Source: UBA8389 sp942493385 (GTDB lineage Bacteria; Bacteroidota; Bacteroidia; Bacteroidales; UBA1402). From it: a DNA stretch of 64,000 bases. Made by a program: the position numbers and the translations under genes. The stretch lies in contig OW818699.1 of NCBI GenBank assembly GCA_942493385.1, forward strand, positions 558,001 to 622,000, written 5' to 3'. Below, in pieces: positions 53,709 to 62,975 of this stretch; position 1 is the first letter of the stretch; each line of letters opens with the position of its first letter. Under the pieces are notes generated by a model. It made no database searches. It was given only the letters and a program-made list of their open reading frames with translations, and was not told the DNA's origin.

Positions 53709-55121
53709 TTATTTTGTTAGTCTGGTTTCACCGATCTGGCTGCGAACGCAGCGGAAGCCGATGTAGGAACGGGTTTCGTTCTGATATTCGTAAGTACGGT
53801 TGCTCACTTGAACGAAGCGGGCGGCATCCTTCCAAGATCCTCCGCGAACAACTTTGCGTTTGTTGATGTAGGCATCGGTCACACTGGCATTCGTTTGTAT
53901 GCTCGGATTTAGGTCATTCATATCTTCGAAGGCCGATTCACTCCATGTTGTGGACGTCCATTCGGAAACGTTTCCGGCCATGTCAGAGAGCCCATATTCA
54001 TTGGCAGGGTAGGATGCTACTTTTGAAGTGACAATATGGCCATCTTTGGTGTAACCACCTTTGGTCGGTTTAAAATTGGCGTAGTAACAGCCTCTTTCCG
54101 TGTCTGTCTTATCGCTATTCCATGGGTATTTGGCAGCTTTCTGTTTGCCTCTGGCAGCATATTCCCATTCTGCTTCGGTTGGAAGTCGGTATTCCATGGC
54201 TTTCTGGCCACGCATGCTCAATGAAGCGTTCAGATAAGCTGTTCTCCAATGGCAGAAAGCGTTGGCTTGTTCCCAAGAGACTCCGACTACCGGATAAGAA
54301 GTATAAGCTGGATGTGAGAAATAATTGAGCAGGTAAGGTTCGTTGTAGGCATTGGTGAAATCATTGATCCAGCAGGTGGTGTCCGGATAAATGGCGATGA
54401 TACGGGTATTTAGGAAGTCAAATCGAGAGGACAAGGGGCGGGTGATGGATGTATTGACTACCTGGCCTGCTTCGGTAACGTAAGCGGTATCCTTTGTAAT
54501 CATGACATTGGGCAAATTGGCAGCGATAACATCCGTGTTCCTGTTTCGTTTGATGGCGTTAAGTTGGTTGGCACGTTTTGCTTCTGCCCCATAGTCGAAC
54601 CATTCGTACTTGTACAGTATTTTATCTACATTGGTTCTGTAACCACCGAGTACAAGGTCTTTTTCACGCAAGTAATTCAGAGCGGTCAATTCTTCTTCGG
54701 TTGCTCTTTTTGCATCAGGCAAGGGTATTTTCCAGTTCAGATGCGGTGTAACGGCTTCGCCCTTGGCATCTTCCGTGATTTTATATTCTTCATTGCCTCC
54801 GTATGCAGGGTCGGCCATCTTTTCACGAATGATGGAATCGACAACCCATTTGATGAATTGTTTGTATTGACCGTTGGTGATTTCGGTTTCGTCCATCCAA
54901 AAGGGTGCGACGGAAACATTCTTGGTCGGGGTGTTTAATCCGAAAATGCTATCTTTTTCAGACTGCCCCAATTCAAATGATCCTTGTTGGATCAGAACCA
55001 TACCGTAAGGATTAGGTTCACTCCAAGGGGTGCTTTTTACGCTGGTCAGTTCACCGTTGTCGTACCTGTGGCAAGAAAACAGTAGGATGCTGGTCAAACC
55101 TAAAATGAATGTTTTTCTCAT
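53709..55121 (-). CDS. gldK: Type IX secretion / gliding lipoprotein GldK (PorK)
   Basis: A lipoprotein that forms the periplasmic ring with GldN at the outer membrane. From the ATG at 55121 (470 residues) the lipobox cysteine follows LTSILLFSC. The rest has the formylglycine-generating-enzyme fold without its catalytic cysteines: MVLIQQGSFELGQ at the start, and WEYAARGK, GLSDMAGNVSEWT and RGGSWKDAARFVQVSNR later. The longer frame begins with GTG at 55142 and overlaps porP, so it is rejected. It is 4 bases after porP. Confidence 0.95.
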   Translation of the reverse strand: MRKTFILGLTSILLFSCHRYDNGELTSVKSTPWSEPNPYGMVLIQQGSFELGQSEKDSIFGLNTPTKNVSVAPFWMDETEITNGQYKQFIKWVVDSIIREKMADPAYGGNEEYKITEDAKGEAVTPHLNWKIPLPDAKRATEEELTALNYLREKDLVLGGYRTNVDKILYKYEWFDYGAEAKRANQLNAIKRNRNTDVIAANLPNVMITKDTAYVTEAGQVVNTSITRPLSSRFDFLNTRIIAIYPDTTCWINDFTNAYNEPYLLNYFSHPAYTSYPVVGVSWEQANAFCHWRTAYLNASLSMRGQKAMEYRLPTEAEWEYAARGKQKAAKYPWNSDKTDTERGCYYANFKPTKGGYTKDGHIVTSKVASYPANEYGLSDMAGNVSEWTSTTWSESAFEDMNDLNPSIQTNASVTDAYINKRKVVRGGSWKDAARFVQVSNRTYEYQNETRSYIGFRCVRSQIGETRLTK

Positions 55122-55125
55122 AAGT

Positions 55126-56112
55126 TTATAATATGCGTACACTTTTTTGTCGTTTGCTCACGGTAGCGGTGCCGATTTTTCGGGTGTAACTCATGAACAG
55201 TTCATGACTTCCACCTGAAAACGTTGCCACTGCCGAAGTGGATATATCGTAAGAATAACCAATGCTCAATCCTTGTGGTAACTTAATGCCTGCAAACACG
55301 ATGACAGCGTCCTGAAACCTCCAACCCAGACCGCCCCAGTATTTATCTTTGTAAAAGACTTTTCCGGTCAAATCGAGTTGCCATGCTGTCAGGTCCGTCT
55401 TGATTAAGAAGGACGGTTGCACGGTGTATAACGGGTTTGGCAAAACAATATTGTATCCGTTTGTTAAATAGTAGGTTCTGGAAGCCACCATTTGGGGGTT
55501 GTCCGTGCTCGTATCATCCGGTCCGGTTTTCAAATTGACAACTGTTTCCAAAAGGTGAGAAACGGAAAAACCTGCATAAAGTTTATCGTTTTGAAACCAG
55601 GCTCCAGCACTGAAATCTGGGATGATTCCTTCCAATGTTCCTGTTGGAATGCTAACATCGGTTTTAATGTGGTATTCGCTGGTAGGGATGTAAACGCCAC
55701 TCCCATCAAAGCCTTCCTGAAGGATACCACCTTGAATACCAATGCTTAACACGCCAGACTTGAGTTGCTTTTTCCAGGCATATTGCAATTGAAGCGTTTG
55801 TGTGCTGAACAGTCCGATCGATTCTTTGGATAAGATCAAACCAAATCCATGTTTGCGATTGCCAAACACAAAGGGCATGGTCAAGTTGACTAATAAAGTG
55901 CTAGGGGCTCCGTCGATACCTACCCATTGCTGACGGTTCTGAAGGGTCAACAACAAATCGTTACCCTCACCGGCTACCGCAGGGTTGAAGGTGCCCGGAG
56001 ACAACATGTATTGGCTCGTCTGTGCATCGTATTGTGCAGAAGCGCTGATGCCTGTAAAAAGCAGGAGGGAAAGAAATGCGATTCGGCGGATATGTGGAAG
56101 TCTAAAGGGCAT
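55126..56112 (-). CDS. porP: Type IX secretion outer-membrane protein PorP/SprF family
   Basis: A 328-residue outer-membrane barrel that anchors the PorK ring and, in Flavobacterium, works as SprF with adhesins. The signal peptide (cleavage near GISASAQ) leads to the family opening QYDAQTSQYMLSPGTFNPAVAGEGNDLLL, and GGSHELFMSYTRKIG lies near the end. It is the first gene of porP-gldKLMN, the same order as in Porphyromonas gingivalis. Confidence 0.93.
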   Translation of the reverse strand: MPFRLPHIRRIAFLSLLLFTGISASAQYDAQTSQYMLSPGTFNPAVAGEGNDLLLTLQNRQQWVGIDGAPSTLLVNLTMPFVFGNRKHGFGLILSKESIGLFSTQTLQLQYAWKKQLKSGVLSIGIQGGILQEGFDGSGVYIPTSEYHIKTDVSIPTGTLEGIIPDFSAGAWFQNDKLYAGFSVSHLLETVVNLKTGPDDTSTDNPQMVASRTYYLTNGYNIVLPNPLYTVQPSFLIKTDLTAWQLDLTGKVFYKDKYWGGLGWRFQDAVIVFAGIKLPQGLSIGYSYDISTSAVATFSGGSHELFMSYTRKIGTATVSKRQKSVRIL

Positions 56113-56173
56113 GTTTGGTTGTTGTACAGCCTATATAACAGAGAAATAGCCGAAAAATTGTAAACAAAATGGA

Positions 56174-56207
56174 AAAAGGCCGCATTTTATTAAAATGCAA
56201 CCTTTTA
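56174..56207 (-). terminator. Terminator after the DUF2795 gene
   Basis: On the minus strand AAAGGTTGCATTTTA pairs with TAAAATGCGGCCTTT (with wobble pairs), followed by TTCC and T residues, 20 bases after the stop. Confidence 0.65.
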
Positions 56208-56228
56208 ACTATTTAAAACAGGAAGAAA

Positions 56229-56450
56229 TCAATATTCCTCTTCGTTGAAGAAAAAGTCCTCCTTGCTGGGATAATCGGGCCAGATGTCTTCAATGCTTTC
56301 GTAAATTTCACCTTCGTCCTCCATTTCTTGGAGGTTTTCGATGACTTCGAGCGGGGAGCCAGAACGCATGGCATAATCAATAAGTTCGTCTTTTGTGGCG
56401 GGCCAGGGTGCGTCTTCCAGTTTTGATGCCAATTCCAGTGTCCAATACAT
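56229..56450 (-). CDS. DUF2795-type small protein
   Basis: A 73-residue acidic protein. From the ATG at 56450 it reads MYWTLELASKLEDAPWPATKDELIDY, typical of the DUF2795 family in Bacteroidales. The acidic C terminus (EDFFFNEEEY) is also characteristic. A frame reaching 56477 adds a basic MKKALKKKA stretch and is less likely. No function is known; it lies alone with its own terminator. Confidence 0.85.
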   Translation of the reverse strand: MYWTLELASKLEDAPWPATKDELIDYAMRSGSPLEVIENLQEMEDEGEIYESIEDIWPDYPSKEDFFFNEEEY

Positions 56451-56530
56451 AGCTTTCTTTTTTAATGCCTTTTTCAATTTTGTCGCAAAAATAAACGATT
56501 ATACTGATAAAACAAGTATTGCTTCAGCTT

Positions 56531-57079
56531 TTATTTAGTGTTGTCCCAAAAAAATTCTGAACTGTCTGACAGGCAGCATTTTCTTGCCAGTACAAAATAG
56601 TAATCTGAAAGTCGGTTCAGGTACGTGATGATGTTCGGATGAACCTGAAAATGCTCAGAAACAGTAACGGTGCAACGCTCTGCCCGCCTGCAAACGGTCC
56701 GGCACACATGCGCCAAACCGGCTTTCCGGTTTCCGCCGGGTATGATAAACCGGTTGAGCTCAGGTAATTTGGAAACAATGCGATCAATTTCGGCCTCAAT
56801 TTCCTTCAGATTCTCCTCCGTAATGGGTTCAGCAAAGCTTAAGGTCGTCTTTTCTTGGTCGGTTGCCAGGTAGGAACCGACTTTGAATAGTCGGTGCTGA
56901 ATGTTTCTGTTGAATGCGTCATCTGCTGAATCGAGACTTTCGGATAGGAGCAATCCTAAAAAAGAATTCAATTCATCAACGCTACCGTATGCATTCAGCC
57001 GGATGTCATCTTTGGAAACGCGGGTTCCACCAATGAGTCCTGATGAGCCTTTGTCGCCTGTTTTGGTGTAAATGGTCAT
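56531..57079 (-). CDS. PduO-type cob(I)alamin adenosyltransferase
   Basis: Transfers adenosyl from ATP to reduced cobalamin to make coenzyme B12. From the ATG at 57079 (182 residues) the ATP-binding motif TKTGDKGSSGLIGGTRVSKDD is at 4-25, followed by NAYGSVDELNSFLGLLLSE. GGNRKAGLAHVCRTVCRRAE contains the conserved arginines. The longer frame to 57166 overlaps the upstream gene and is rejected. One base separates it from the upstream methyltransferase-like gene. Confidence 0.93.
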   Translation of the reverse strand: MTIYTKTGDKGSSGLIGGTRVSKDDIRLNAYGSVDELNSFLGLLLSESLDSADDAFNRNIQHRLFKVGSYLATDQEKTTLSFAEPITEENLKEIEAEIDRIVSKLPELNRFIIPGGNRKAGLAHVCRTVCRRAERCTVTVSEHFQVHPNIITYLNRLSDYYFVLARKCCLSDSSEFFWDNTK

Positions 57080-57080
57080 G

Positions 57081-57782
57081 TCAATTCGATTTAATTCGTA
57101 ATCTGCATTTTGGCAAATCGCTTTTGAAAAACAAGATGCCAATGGAATAGAGGTCAATACTTGCACGTACCTCGGCGTGGTTTCGCATGAGCTTCCAGGT
57201 CAATGCAAGCTCAGGTGATTTATGAATGTGATTGACCACAAAAAGAGAGCCTTCGTGCATTTTCTGGAGACACAGTCGGAACTCGTTCATGCGTTCGGAT
57301 CGTTCGGCAGGAGCATTAAAGAGCACGAAATCCAACTTTTCCATTTGTGCAAGGGCCAATTTTAGGGAATTGTCGTCCTCTTTATTCGGGCCGTAGGTTA
57401 TGCTCTTACAGGCGGCTTTCGGACAGGCATTGACCATGTACTGGGTTTCGATGCCTGTGCGGTTGCCAATCTCCAGCATGGTGTCGGGTTGATGATCTTG
57501 AACAATTCGGAAAATCATCCGTTCCACATGATGAGGCTCTTTCTTTTTGAGCCTGATGAACCGGTGGCCCTTTTCTTTTTGGTGGACTGCCTCCAACGCT
57601 TCGAAGGCATAATAGGTACAGTTGGTATTAAGCACCATGGTAACGAACCGAAAAAGGTACGGCGAGTGAATGCCTCTTCCGTTAGCCCGTTTTGCCCGAA
57701 TCAGGTGATTTGCTTTTGCCCGAGGTCGATGTATGATGTGAATCAGACGGTTATACATACGGCTCCGGTGTTGGTTGGACAT
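57081..57782 (-). CDS. Class I methyltransferase-like protein of unknown function
   Basis: The 233 residues have a basic N-terminal region with NGRGIHSPYLFRFV, a pattern seen in Bacteroidota methyltransferase-like proteins, followed by a degenerate Rossmann motif TMLEIGNRTGIETQYM and a strand DFVLFNAPAERSE. The SAM loop EIGNRTG lacks the usual GxGxG. ATG at 57782 is used because the longer frame opens with TTG. It is coupled to the cobalamin adenosyltransferase (1-base gap). A substrate cannot be named. Confidence 0.7.
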   Translation of the reverse strand: MSNQHRSRMYNRLIHIIHRPRAKANHLIRAKRANGRGIHSPYLFRFVTMVLNTNCTYYAFEALEAVHQKEKGHRFIRLKKKEPHHVERMIFRIVQDHQPDTMLEIGNRTGIETQYMVNACPKAACKSITYGPNKEDDNSLKLALAQMEKLDFVLFNAPAERSERMNEFRLCLQKMHEGSLFVVNHIHKSPELALTWKLMRNHAEVRASIDLYSIGILFFKSDLPKCRLRIKSN

Positions 57783-57874
57783 GCTCAAAGATAGTCGCTC
57801 ACCGTGGATTTACAAAATAGAGTGTCCGTGTTTTTTTCATGGGTTGCCTCGTATCGAATTGGTGGATTTATGGA

Positions 57875-57882
57875 TATATTTG
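57875..57882 (+). promoter_or_regulatory. -7 element of the potassium-uptake operon
   Basis: TATATTTG, an exact TAnnTTTG, about 71 bases before the ATG at 57953; no clear -33 box. The rest of 57789-57952 shows no gene. Confidence 0.4.
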
Positions 57883-57952
57883 TGTCGCTTCGGAGTTCAC
57901 GGTTTTTTCCCGTTTGGGCTCCAGTTTTTTTGACCTAAAAAAACGTTGTTGA

Positions 57953-59743
57953 ATGAAAAGTGCAGGTAGAGGATTTGGATCAATTCCGAATGATTTTTGG
58001 AAGGAATTCCAATTTTCACAAACATACCGTGTATTGAGACATCTACCCTTTCTTTTTACCTTGTTGGGTGTACTTGCTGTTTTCTATGATTTCGGTTTCA
58101 ATCAATCGGATGAGATTCAGCAATTTCTAGATCTGTATTACATACTATTGCTGAGCATTCAGTGCATTTTCCTCGTCTTGAGGTATTTCTTTTTTCACCA
58201 TAAGAAGGCTCTTAAAGTCGCTGTTTTTGACGTTTTCTTAAGCATACTATTGGTTTTGACTTTGCCTGCTCTGTTGAAAGTCTATGAATTTCAACTTTTT
58301 ACAACTCAATTGTGGCTTACTTTTGTATTTCTGGTCATCTTCATACGGGAATTATCTGCTGAACGGATTGAATTTAAACGTCGTTATGTGAATCCGGCCC
58401 AGTTGTTTATGTTCAGTTTCATGGCTGTTATCCTGGTTGGTGCGTACGCCTTGATGTTCCCCAATGCCACCATACACGGAATTTCATTTATTGATGCTCT
58501 GTTTACTTCTGCGAGTGCAGTTTGTGTGACCGGTTTGACGGTGGTGGATACAGGGACCTTCTTTACGCCGATGGGGCAGACCACCATCATGATTCTGATT
58601 CAGCTGGGAGGTTTGGGTATCATGACCTTCACAAGTTACTTCAGTTACTTTTTCACAGGGCAGTCTTCGTATGAAAATCAGCTGTTGATACAGGAAATGA
58701 CGAGTTCAGACAAGATTTCAGACGTGTTCAGTACCTTAAAAAGGGTCATAGTGCTTACATTCACCATAGAAATAATTGGTGCTTTTTTTATCTATTTCAG
58801 CTTGAACCCAACGGTGTTGCCTGGTTTTGGTGACCGTGTTTTTTTCTCCATATTCCATTCAGTTTCTGGATTTTGTAATGCTGGTTTCTCCACATTAACG
58901 AACAATTTTTATGAACTGGATTACCGCTTCAATTATCCGTTGCATCTGACTCTTGCCTTTCTTATTATTATTGGTGGTATCGGATTCCCAATTATGTTCA
59001 ATTTCGCCAAGTATTTGAAACATGTGTTTAGACATCGGATTTTCAAGAAGAATCACATTCATTCTCCGTGGATCATCAATATCAACACGCGAATTGTTCT
59101 GATCACAACACTCATCCTGCTGGTGGTAGGAACGGTTTTGATTTTCATTTTTGAATACGACAACACATTGGCTGAGCATGGATTGTTTGGAAAAGTAGTC
59201 ACTGCCTTTTTCGGGTCTGTGACACCCAGAACGGCAGGTTTCAGTTCGGTGGATTATACACAGGTTCATATGAGCACCATCTTGTTGCTGTACGTGCTGA
59301 TGTTGATAGGGGCTTCTCCTGCATCCACCGGTGGCGGTATCAAGACCAGCACATTTGCCATCAGTGTCATGAACGCTTTTGCTTTGGCTCGTGGAAAAGA
59401 TAGAATAGAGTGTTATGGTCGTGAAATTTCCGATTCTTCCCTTCGTCGGGCTTATTCCCAAATTTTTCTATCCCTATTCGCCATCCTCCTGTCCGTGTTC
59501 TTGGTAACTTATTTTGATCCTGCACTGGACTTCAAATCGGTTGTTTTCGAATGCATTTCTGCTTTCGGAACGGTTGGTTTGTCACTGGGCATCACGGCCA
59601 AGCTTTCTGCTGCCAGTAAGCTGATCATCACCATCACCATGTTTGTTGGAAGAATCAGCTTGCTCACCATTTTGGCATCCTTCTTAAAACAAGTGAAATT
59701 TCAGAAATACAAATACCCAACGGAAGATATCACCATCAATTAA
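57953..59743 (+). CDS. trkH: Trk/Ktr potassium uptake membrane subunit (TrkH family)
   Basis: The channel-like K+ translocating subunit, 596 residues. Four repeated pore loops are visible: SAVCVTGLTVV, SGFCNAGFSTL, VTPRTAGFSSV and SAFGTVGLSLG, and SPASTGGGIKTSTFA is the KtrB/TrkH loop before the last unit. An N-terminal region of about 130 residues adds several membrane helices before the core. It is followed 11 bases later by its RCK regulatory partner. Confidence 0.94.
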   Translation: MKSAGRGFGSIPNDFWKEFQFSQTYRVLRHLPFLFTLLGVLAVFYDFGFNQSDEIQQFLDLYYILLLSIQCIFLVLRYFFFHHKKALKVAVFDVFLSILLVLTLPALLKVYEFQLFTTQLWLTFVFLVIFIRELSAERIEFKRRYVNPAQLFMFSFMAVILVGAYALMFPNATIHGISFIDALFTSASAVCVTGLTVVDTGTFFTPMGQTTIMILIQLGGLGIMTFTSYFSYFFTGQSSYENQLLIQEMTSSDKISDVFSTLKRVIVLTFTIEIIGAFFIYFSLNPTVLPGFGDRVFFSIFHSVSGFCNAGFSTLTNNFYELDYRFNYPLHLTLAFLIIIGGIGFPIMFNFAKYLKHVFRHRIFKKNHIHSPWIININTRIVLITTLILLVVGTVLIFIFEYDNTLAEHGLFGKVVTAFFGSVTPRTAGFSSVDYTQVHMSTILLLYVLMLIGASPASTGGGIKTSTFAISVMNAFALARGKDRIECYGREISDSSLRRAYSQIFLSLFAILLSVFLVTYFDPALDFKSVVFECISAFGTVGLSLGITAKLSAASKLIITITMFVGRISLLTILASFLKQVKFQKYKYPTEDITIN

Positions 59744-59754
59744 TTTAACGACCT

Positions 59755-60441
59755 ATGAAGTACATCATCATCGGACTTGGACATTTCGGAGCGTCCTTAG
59801 GAGCTAAACTCACTACGCTAGGACATGAAGTAATTGGTGTGGATCCGGAAATGAACAGAGTTGAAGCCTGTAAAGGAACCATGACCCATACCGTCTGCAT
59901 GAATCCCGCCGATTCAGAATCAGTCAGTAGCCTTCCAATCAAAGAGGCCGATGCTGTGATTATCTGTATTGGTGTGAATGAAGGAGCCAACATCCTTGCT
60001 ACGGCCATGATGCGGCAAATGAAGGCGAAACATTTGATAGTAAGAGCCATATCCCCTCTACATCGAACGGTATTGGAAGCCATGCAGGTGGATGAAATAG
60101 TCTATCTGGAAGAAGAAACAGCACACCGCTGGGCCAAAAAATTGAATGTATCCGGAGTTATGGATGCCTACGAGCTTTCAGGCGATTTCAACATTGTGGA
60201 AGCGATGGTTCCAAAACGTTGTATTGGTATGACGCTGGAAGAAACGGATTTACGAAACAAATACAATGTCTCGGTGCTGACCACCATCAAAATGGTTGAA
60301 CAAAAGAACATCATCGGCATCAACCGTAAAATCAAGCAAGTTCAGGAATTGGCCACCGCCAAGACATTGCTTGAAGAAAGCGACATCCTAGTGGTTTACG
60401 GACGGTTGAAAGACATCGAATCCTTTTTGAATAAGGAATAA
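59755..60441 (+). CDS. Potassium uptake regulatory subunit (TrkA/KtrA family)
   Basis: A cytoplasmic RCK protein of 228 residues that gates the TrkH channel in response to nucleotides. The Rossmann motif YIIIGLGHFGASLGAKLT is at 2-19, and a second TrkA-C domain (about 135-225) starts near DFNIVEAMVPKRCIG. One RCK unit per chain makes it KtrA-like rather than the double-unit TrkA. It follows the channel gene directly. Confidence 0.93.
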   Translation: MKYIIIGLGHFGASLGAKLTTLGHEVIGVDPEMNRVEACKGTMTHTVCMNPADSESVSSLPIKEADAVIICIGVNEGANILATAMMRQMKAKHLIVRAISPLHRTVLEAMQVDEIVYLEEETAHRWAKKLNVSGVMDAYELSGDFNIVEAMVPKRCIGMTLEETDLRNKYNVSVLTTIKMVEQKNIIGINRKIKQVQELATAKTLLEESDILVVYGRLKDIESFLNKE

Positions 60442-60463
60442 AATTGCCAAAGAAACGAAAGGT

Positions 60464-61399
60464 TTATTCGCCTGTTATCTGACTCTTTTTCGGTTTTGGA
60501 GCAAGTTTTGCAATCTTCTTCTCATTTTCGAGTTCTTTCGTCAAGGCAACTGTGCTCATCAGGCCTCCCAACTGCATGGATTCGACTGCGGAGCTGGGTA
60601 CAACGACGATGGTGGCATTGGTCTTCAAGCCTTCATACAGCATGTTCATGGCGCGAAGGTGAAATGCTGTGGGGTTGTCAGAATAGCTTTTGGAGGCCTC
60701 GTTGAACATCTCTGCAATTTGGCGTTCGGAATCACCCAAAATAACACGGGCTTGACGTTCGCGTTCAGCCTGAGCCTGCATGGACATTGCGGCTTCAAGG
60801 CCTTGTGGTATGAGCACATCCTTTACTTCGACCGATATGACATTGATGCCCCAGGGTTCGGTGCGTTCATCGATGATAGCCTGCAACATGGTGCTGATTT
60901 TATCCCTGCCTTCCAGCATGTCGGCCAACATGGTTTTGCCGATCACATCCCGAAGTGCTGTCTGCGAAGCCCAGCTTATGGCGCTGTAGTAGTCGGCTAC
61001 ATCCATGGAAGCCTTCTGAGGATCGATTACTTTCCAAAAAAGGACAGCATCCACATCTACCGGAACTGTATCTTTGGTAAGGGTTTTTTCAGCCTTGAAC
61101 GAAGTGCTGATAACACGGATATCAATCCAAAAAGGTATGGTGTCAATGATGGGAATGATGAAGAAGATTCCCGGGCCACGTAAGGTGTAATATTTTCCGA
61201 GTCGTAGAATCACGGCTCTGTCCCATTGATTGGCCACTTTTGTGGACGAAGCAACTAGGAAAGCCAAAAGGAAGAAACCAATCAAGATGCCCCGACTTTC
61301 GTTTGAGGACAAATCAATGCTGAAGGTCATGGCAATGCCGATCCCAATACCCATAAGTACAACGAAAAGCAAAGCCGCAATGGAATTTAAGTTTTTCAT
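60464..61399 (-). CDS. SPFH/stomatin-like membrane protein (slipin)
   Basis: A 311-residue membrane-anchored protein. Two N-terminal hydrophobic stretches (about 7-25 and 33-50) precede the band-7 domain (VANQWDRAVILRLGKYYTLRGPGIFFIIP). The middle has the slipin features INVISVEVKDVLIPQGLEAAMSMQAQAERERQARVIL and a C-terminal basic tail. Such proteins oligomerise and organise membrane domains; a client is unknown. No NfeD-type partner gene is adjacent. Confidence 0.92.
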   Translation of the reverse strand: MKNLNSIAALLFVVLMGIGIGIAMTFSIDLSSNESRGILIGFFLLAFLVASSTKVANQWDRAVILRLGKYYTLRGPGIFFIIPIIDTIPFWIDIRVISTSFKAEKTLTKDTVPVDVDAVLFWKVIDPQKASMDVADYYSAISWASQTALRDVIGKTMLADMLEGRDKISTMLQAIIDERTEPWGINVISVEVKDVLIPQGLEAAMSMQAQAERERQARVILGDSERQIAEMFNEASKSYSDNPTAFHLRAMNMLYEGLKTNATIVVVPSSAVESMQLGGLMSTVALTKELENEKKIAKLAPKPKKSQITGE

Positions 61400-61534
61400 C
61401 AGATTAGGTTATTAAATTTGTTATGTAAAGATAGATCAGTTTCACAAAAAATGATGCACTAATTTTTTTCACTGGAATGTATATTTTAAGTATTTTTTTC
61501 CATAACTTGTACGGGTAATTCTTTACGGGATACT

Positions 61535-62962
61535 ATGAAATTCACTCCCGAAAAATACTCCCTGTCGGATGAACGTATGCAACCGTTCATCGACCCTGCC
61601 GAAATTTGGGAATACCTGAATCGACCTCATCCGTCTAAGGAAAAAATTCAGGAAATCATTGCTAAATCACTTTCAAAACAACGGCTGAACTTAGAGGAGG
61701 TGGCCTATCTGATCAACGCAGACAGTCCGGAGCTGATTCAGGAAATCAAAGAAGGGGCAAAGACGCTCAAACGAACCATTTACGGAAACCGCATCGTACT
61801 TTTCGCACCATTATATATTGGGAATAAATGCTCGAACGACTGCACCTATTGTGGATTTCGAACTTCAAATGCGGATGCCGTCCGGAAAACATTATCTCCG
61901 GATGATATTGTAAGTGAGGTTGAATCGCTGGAAGATACGGGGCAGAAACGGTTGATTCTGGTGTTTGGTGAACATGCGCAATACGATCCCGAGTTTATTG
62001 CCAATTCGGTAAGAACAGCCTATCAGGTTAAAAAAGGCAACGGAGAAATTAGGCGGGTGAACATCAATGCCGCACCGTTGGATGTGGAGGGTTACAAAAT
62101 TGTCAAAGAGGCTGGTATAGGGACTTATCAGGTTTTTCAGGAAACATACCACCAAGAAGCGTACAAAACCTACCATTTACGAGGAAAGAAAGCCGATTTC
62201 GGATACAGACTCACGGCTCTGGACAGAGCGCAGGAAGCAGGTATTGACGACGTTGGAATCGGTGTTTTATTCGGATTGTACGACTGGCGTTTCGAAGTCA
62301 TGGCATTGGTCCGCCACACGAATCATCTGGAAGCTTGCTACAATGTAGGTCCGCACACCATTTCTTTTCCTAGGGTCAAGGATGCATCCATGCTCGAAAT
62401 GGGTTCCAAGTATTTTGTCAACGATGAGGATTTCAAGAAGCTGGTCGCCATTTTACGGCTAGCCGTGCCTTATACCGGGATGATCTTGACTGCCCGTGAA
62501 CCAGCAGCCCTTCGCAATGAAATGATCCAATATGGGGTTTCGCAAATTGATGGTGGAACCCGCATCGAACTAGGTGCCTATTCCGAAAAAAAGGATTCCG
62601 GCGAAAACCTTAACCGAGGTCAGTTCCGTATTAACGACGGTAGGACATTGAACGAAATCATCGATGAATTGCTGGATCAGGATATGATTCCGTCTTTTTG
62701 CACGGCTTGTTATAGACTGGGTCGAACAGGAGAGCACTTCATGGAATTTTCCGTTCCTGGATTCATCAAACGTTATTGCACACCCAACGCCATCCTTACA
62801 CTGGGAGAATATCTCCTGGATTATGCACCCGAACAAACAGCGGAAAAAGGTTGGAAAGTCATTCAGGCCAATATGGAAAACATAGAAGATTCGTCGATGA
62901 AAACGACACTTTTTCAAAAATTGGAATTGCTAAAAGCAGGAAGCCGGGATTTGTATTTCTAA
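61535..62962 (+). CDS. hydG: [FeFe]-hydrogenase maturase HydG
   Basis: A radical-SAM tyrosine lyase that makes CO and cyanide ligands for the hydrogenase H-cluster. The radical-SAM cluster motif CX3CX2C is C99-C103-C106 (CSNDCTYCGF). The HydG-specific C-terminal motif CX2CX22C is C389-C392-C415, which binds the auxiliary cluster. The 475 residues match the family length. It is followed 13 bases later by hydF. hydE is not between the SPFH gene and hydG, so it must be elsewhere. Confidence 0.96.
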   Translation: MKFTPEKYSLSDERMQPFIDPAEIWEYLNRPHPSKEKIQEIIAKSLSKQRLNLEEVAYLINADSPELIQEIKEGAKTLKRTIYGNRIVLFAPLYIGNKCSNDCTYCGFRTSNADAVRKTLSPDDIVSEVESLEDTGQKRLILVFGEHAQYDPEFIANSVRTAYQVKKGNGEIRRVNINAAPLDVEGYKIVKEAGIGTYQVFQETYHQEAYKTYHLRGKKADFGYRLTALDRAQEAGIDDVGIGVLFGLYDWRFEVMALVRHTNHLEACYNVGPHTISFPRVKDASMLEMGSKYFVNDEDFKKLVAILRLAVPYTGMILTAREPAALRNEMIQYGVSQIDGGTRIELGAYSEKKDSGENLNRGQFRINDGRTLNEIIDELLDQDMIPSFCTACYRLGRTGEHFMEFSVPGFIKRYCTPNAILTLGEYLLDYAPEQTAEKGWKVIQANMENIEDSSMKTTLFQKLELLKAGSRDLYF

Positions 62963-62975
62963 AACCATTCTGGGG

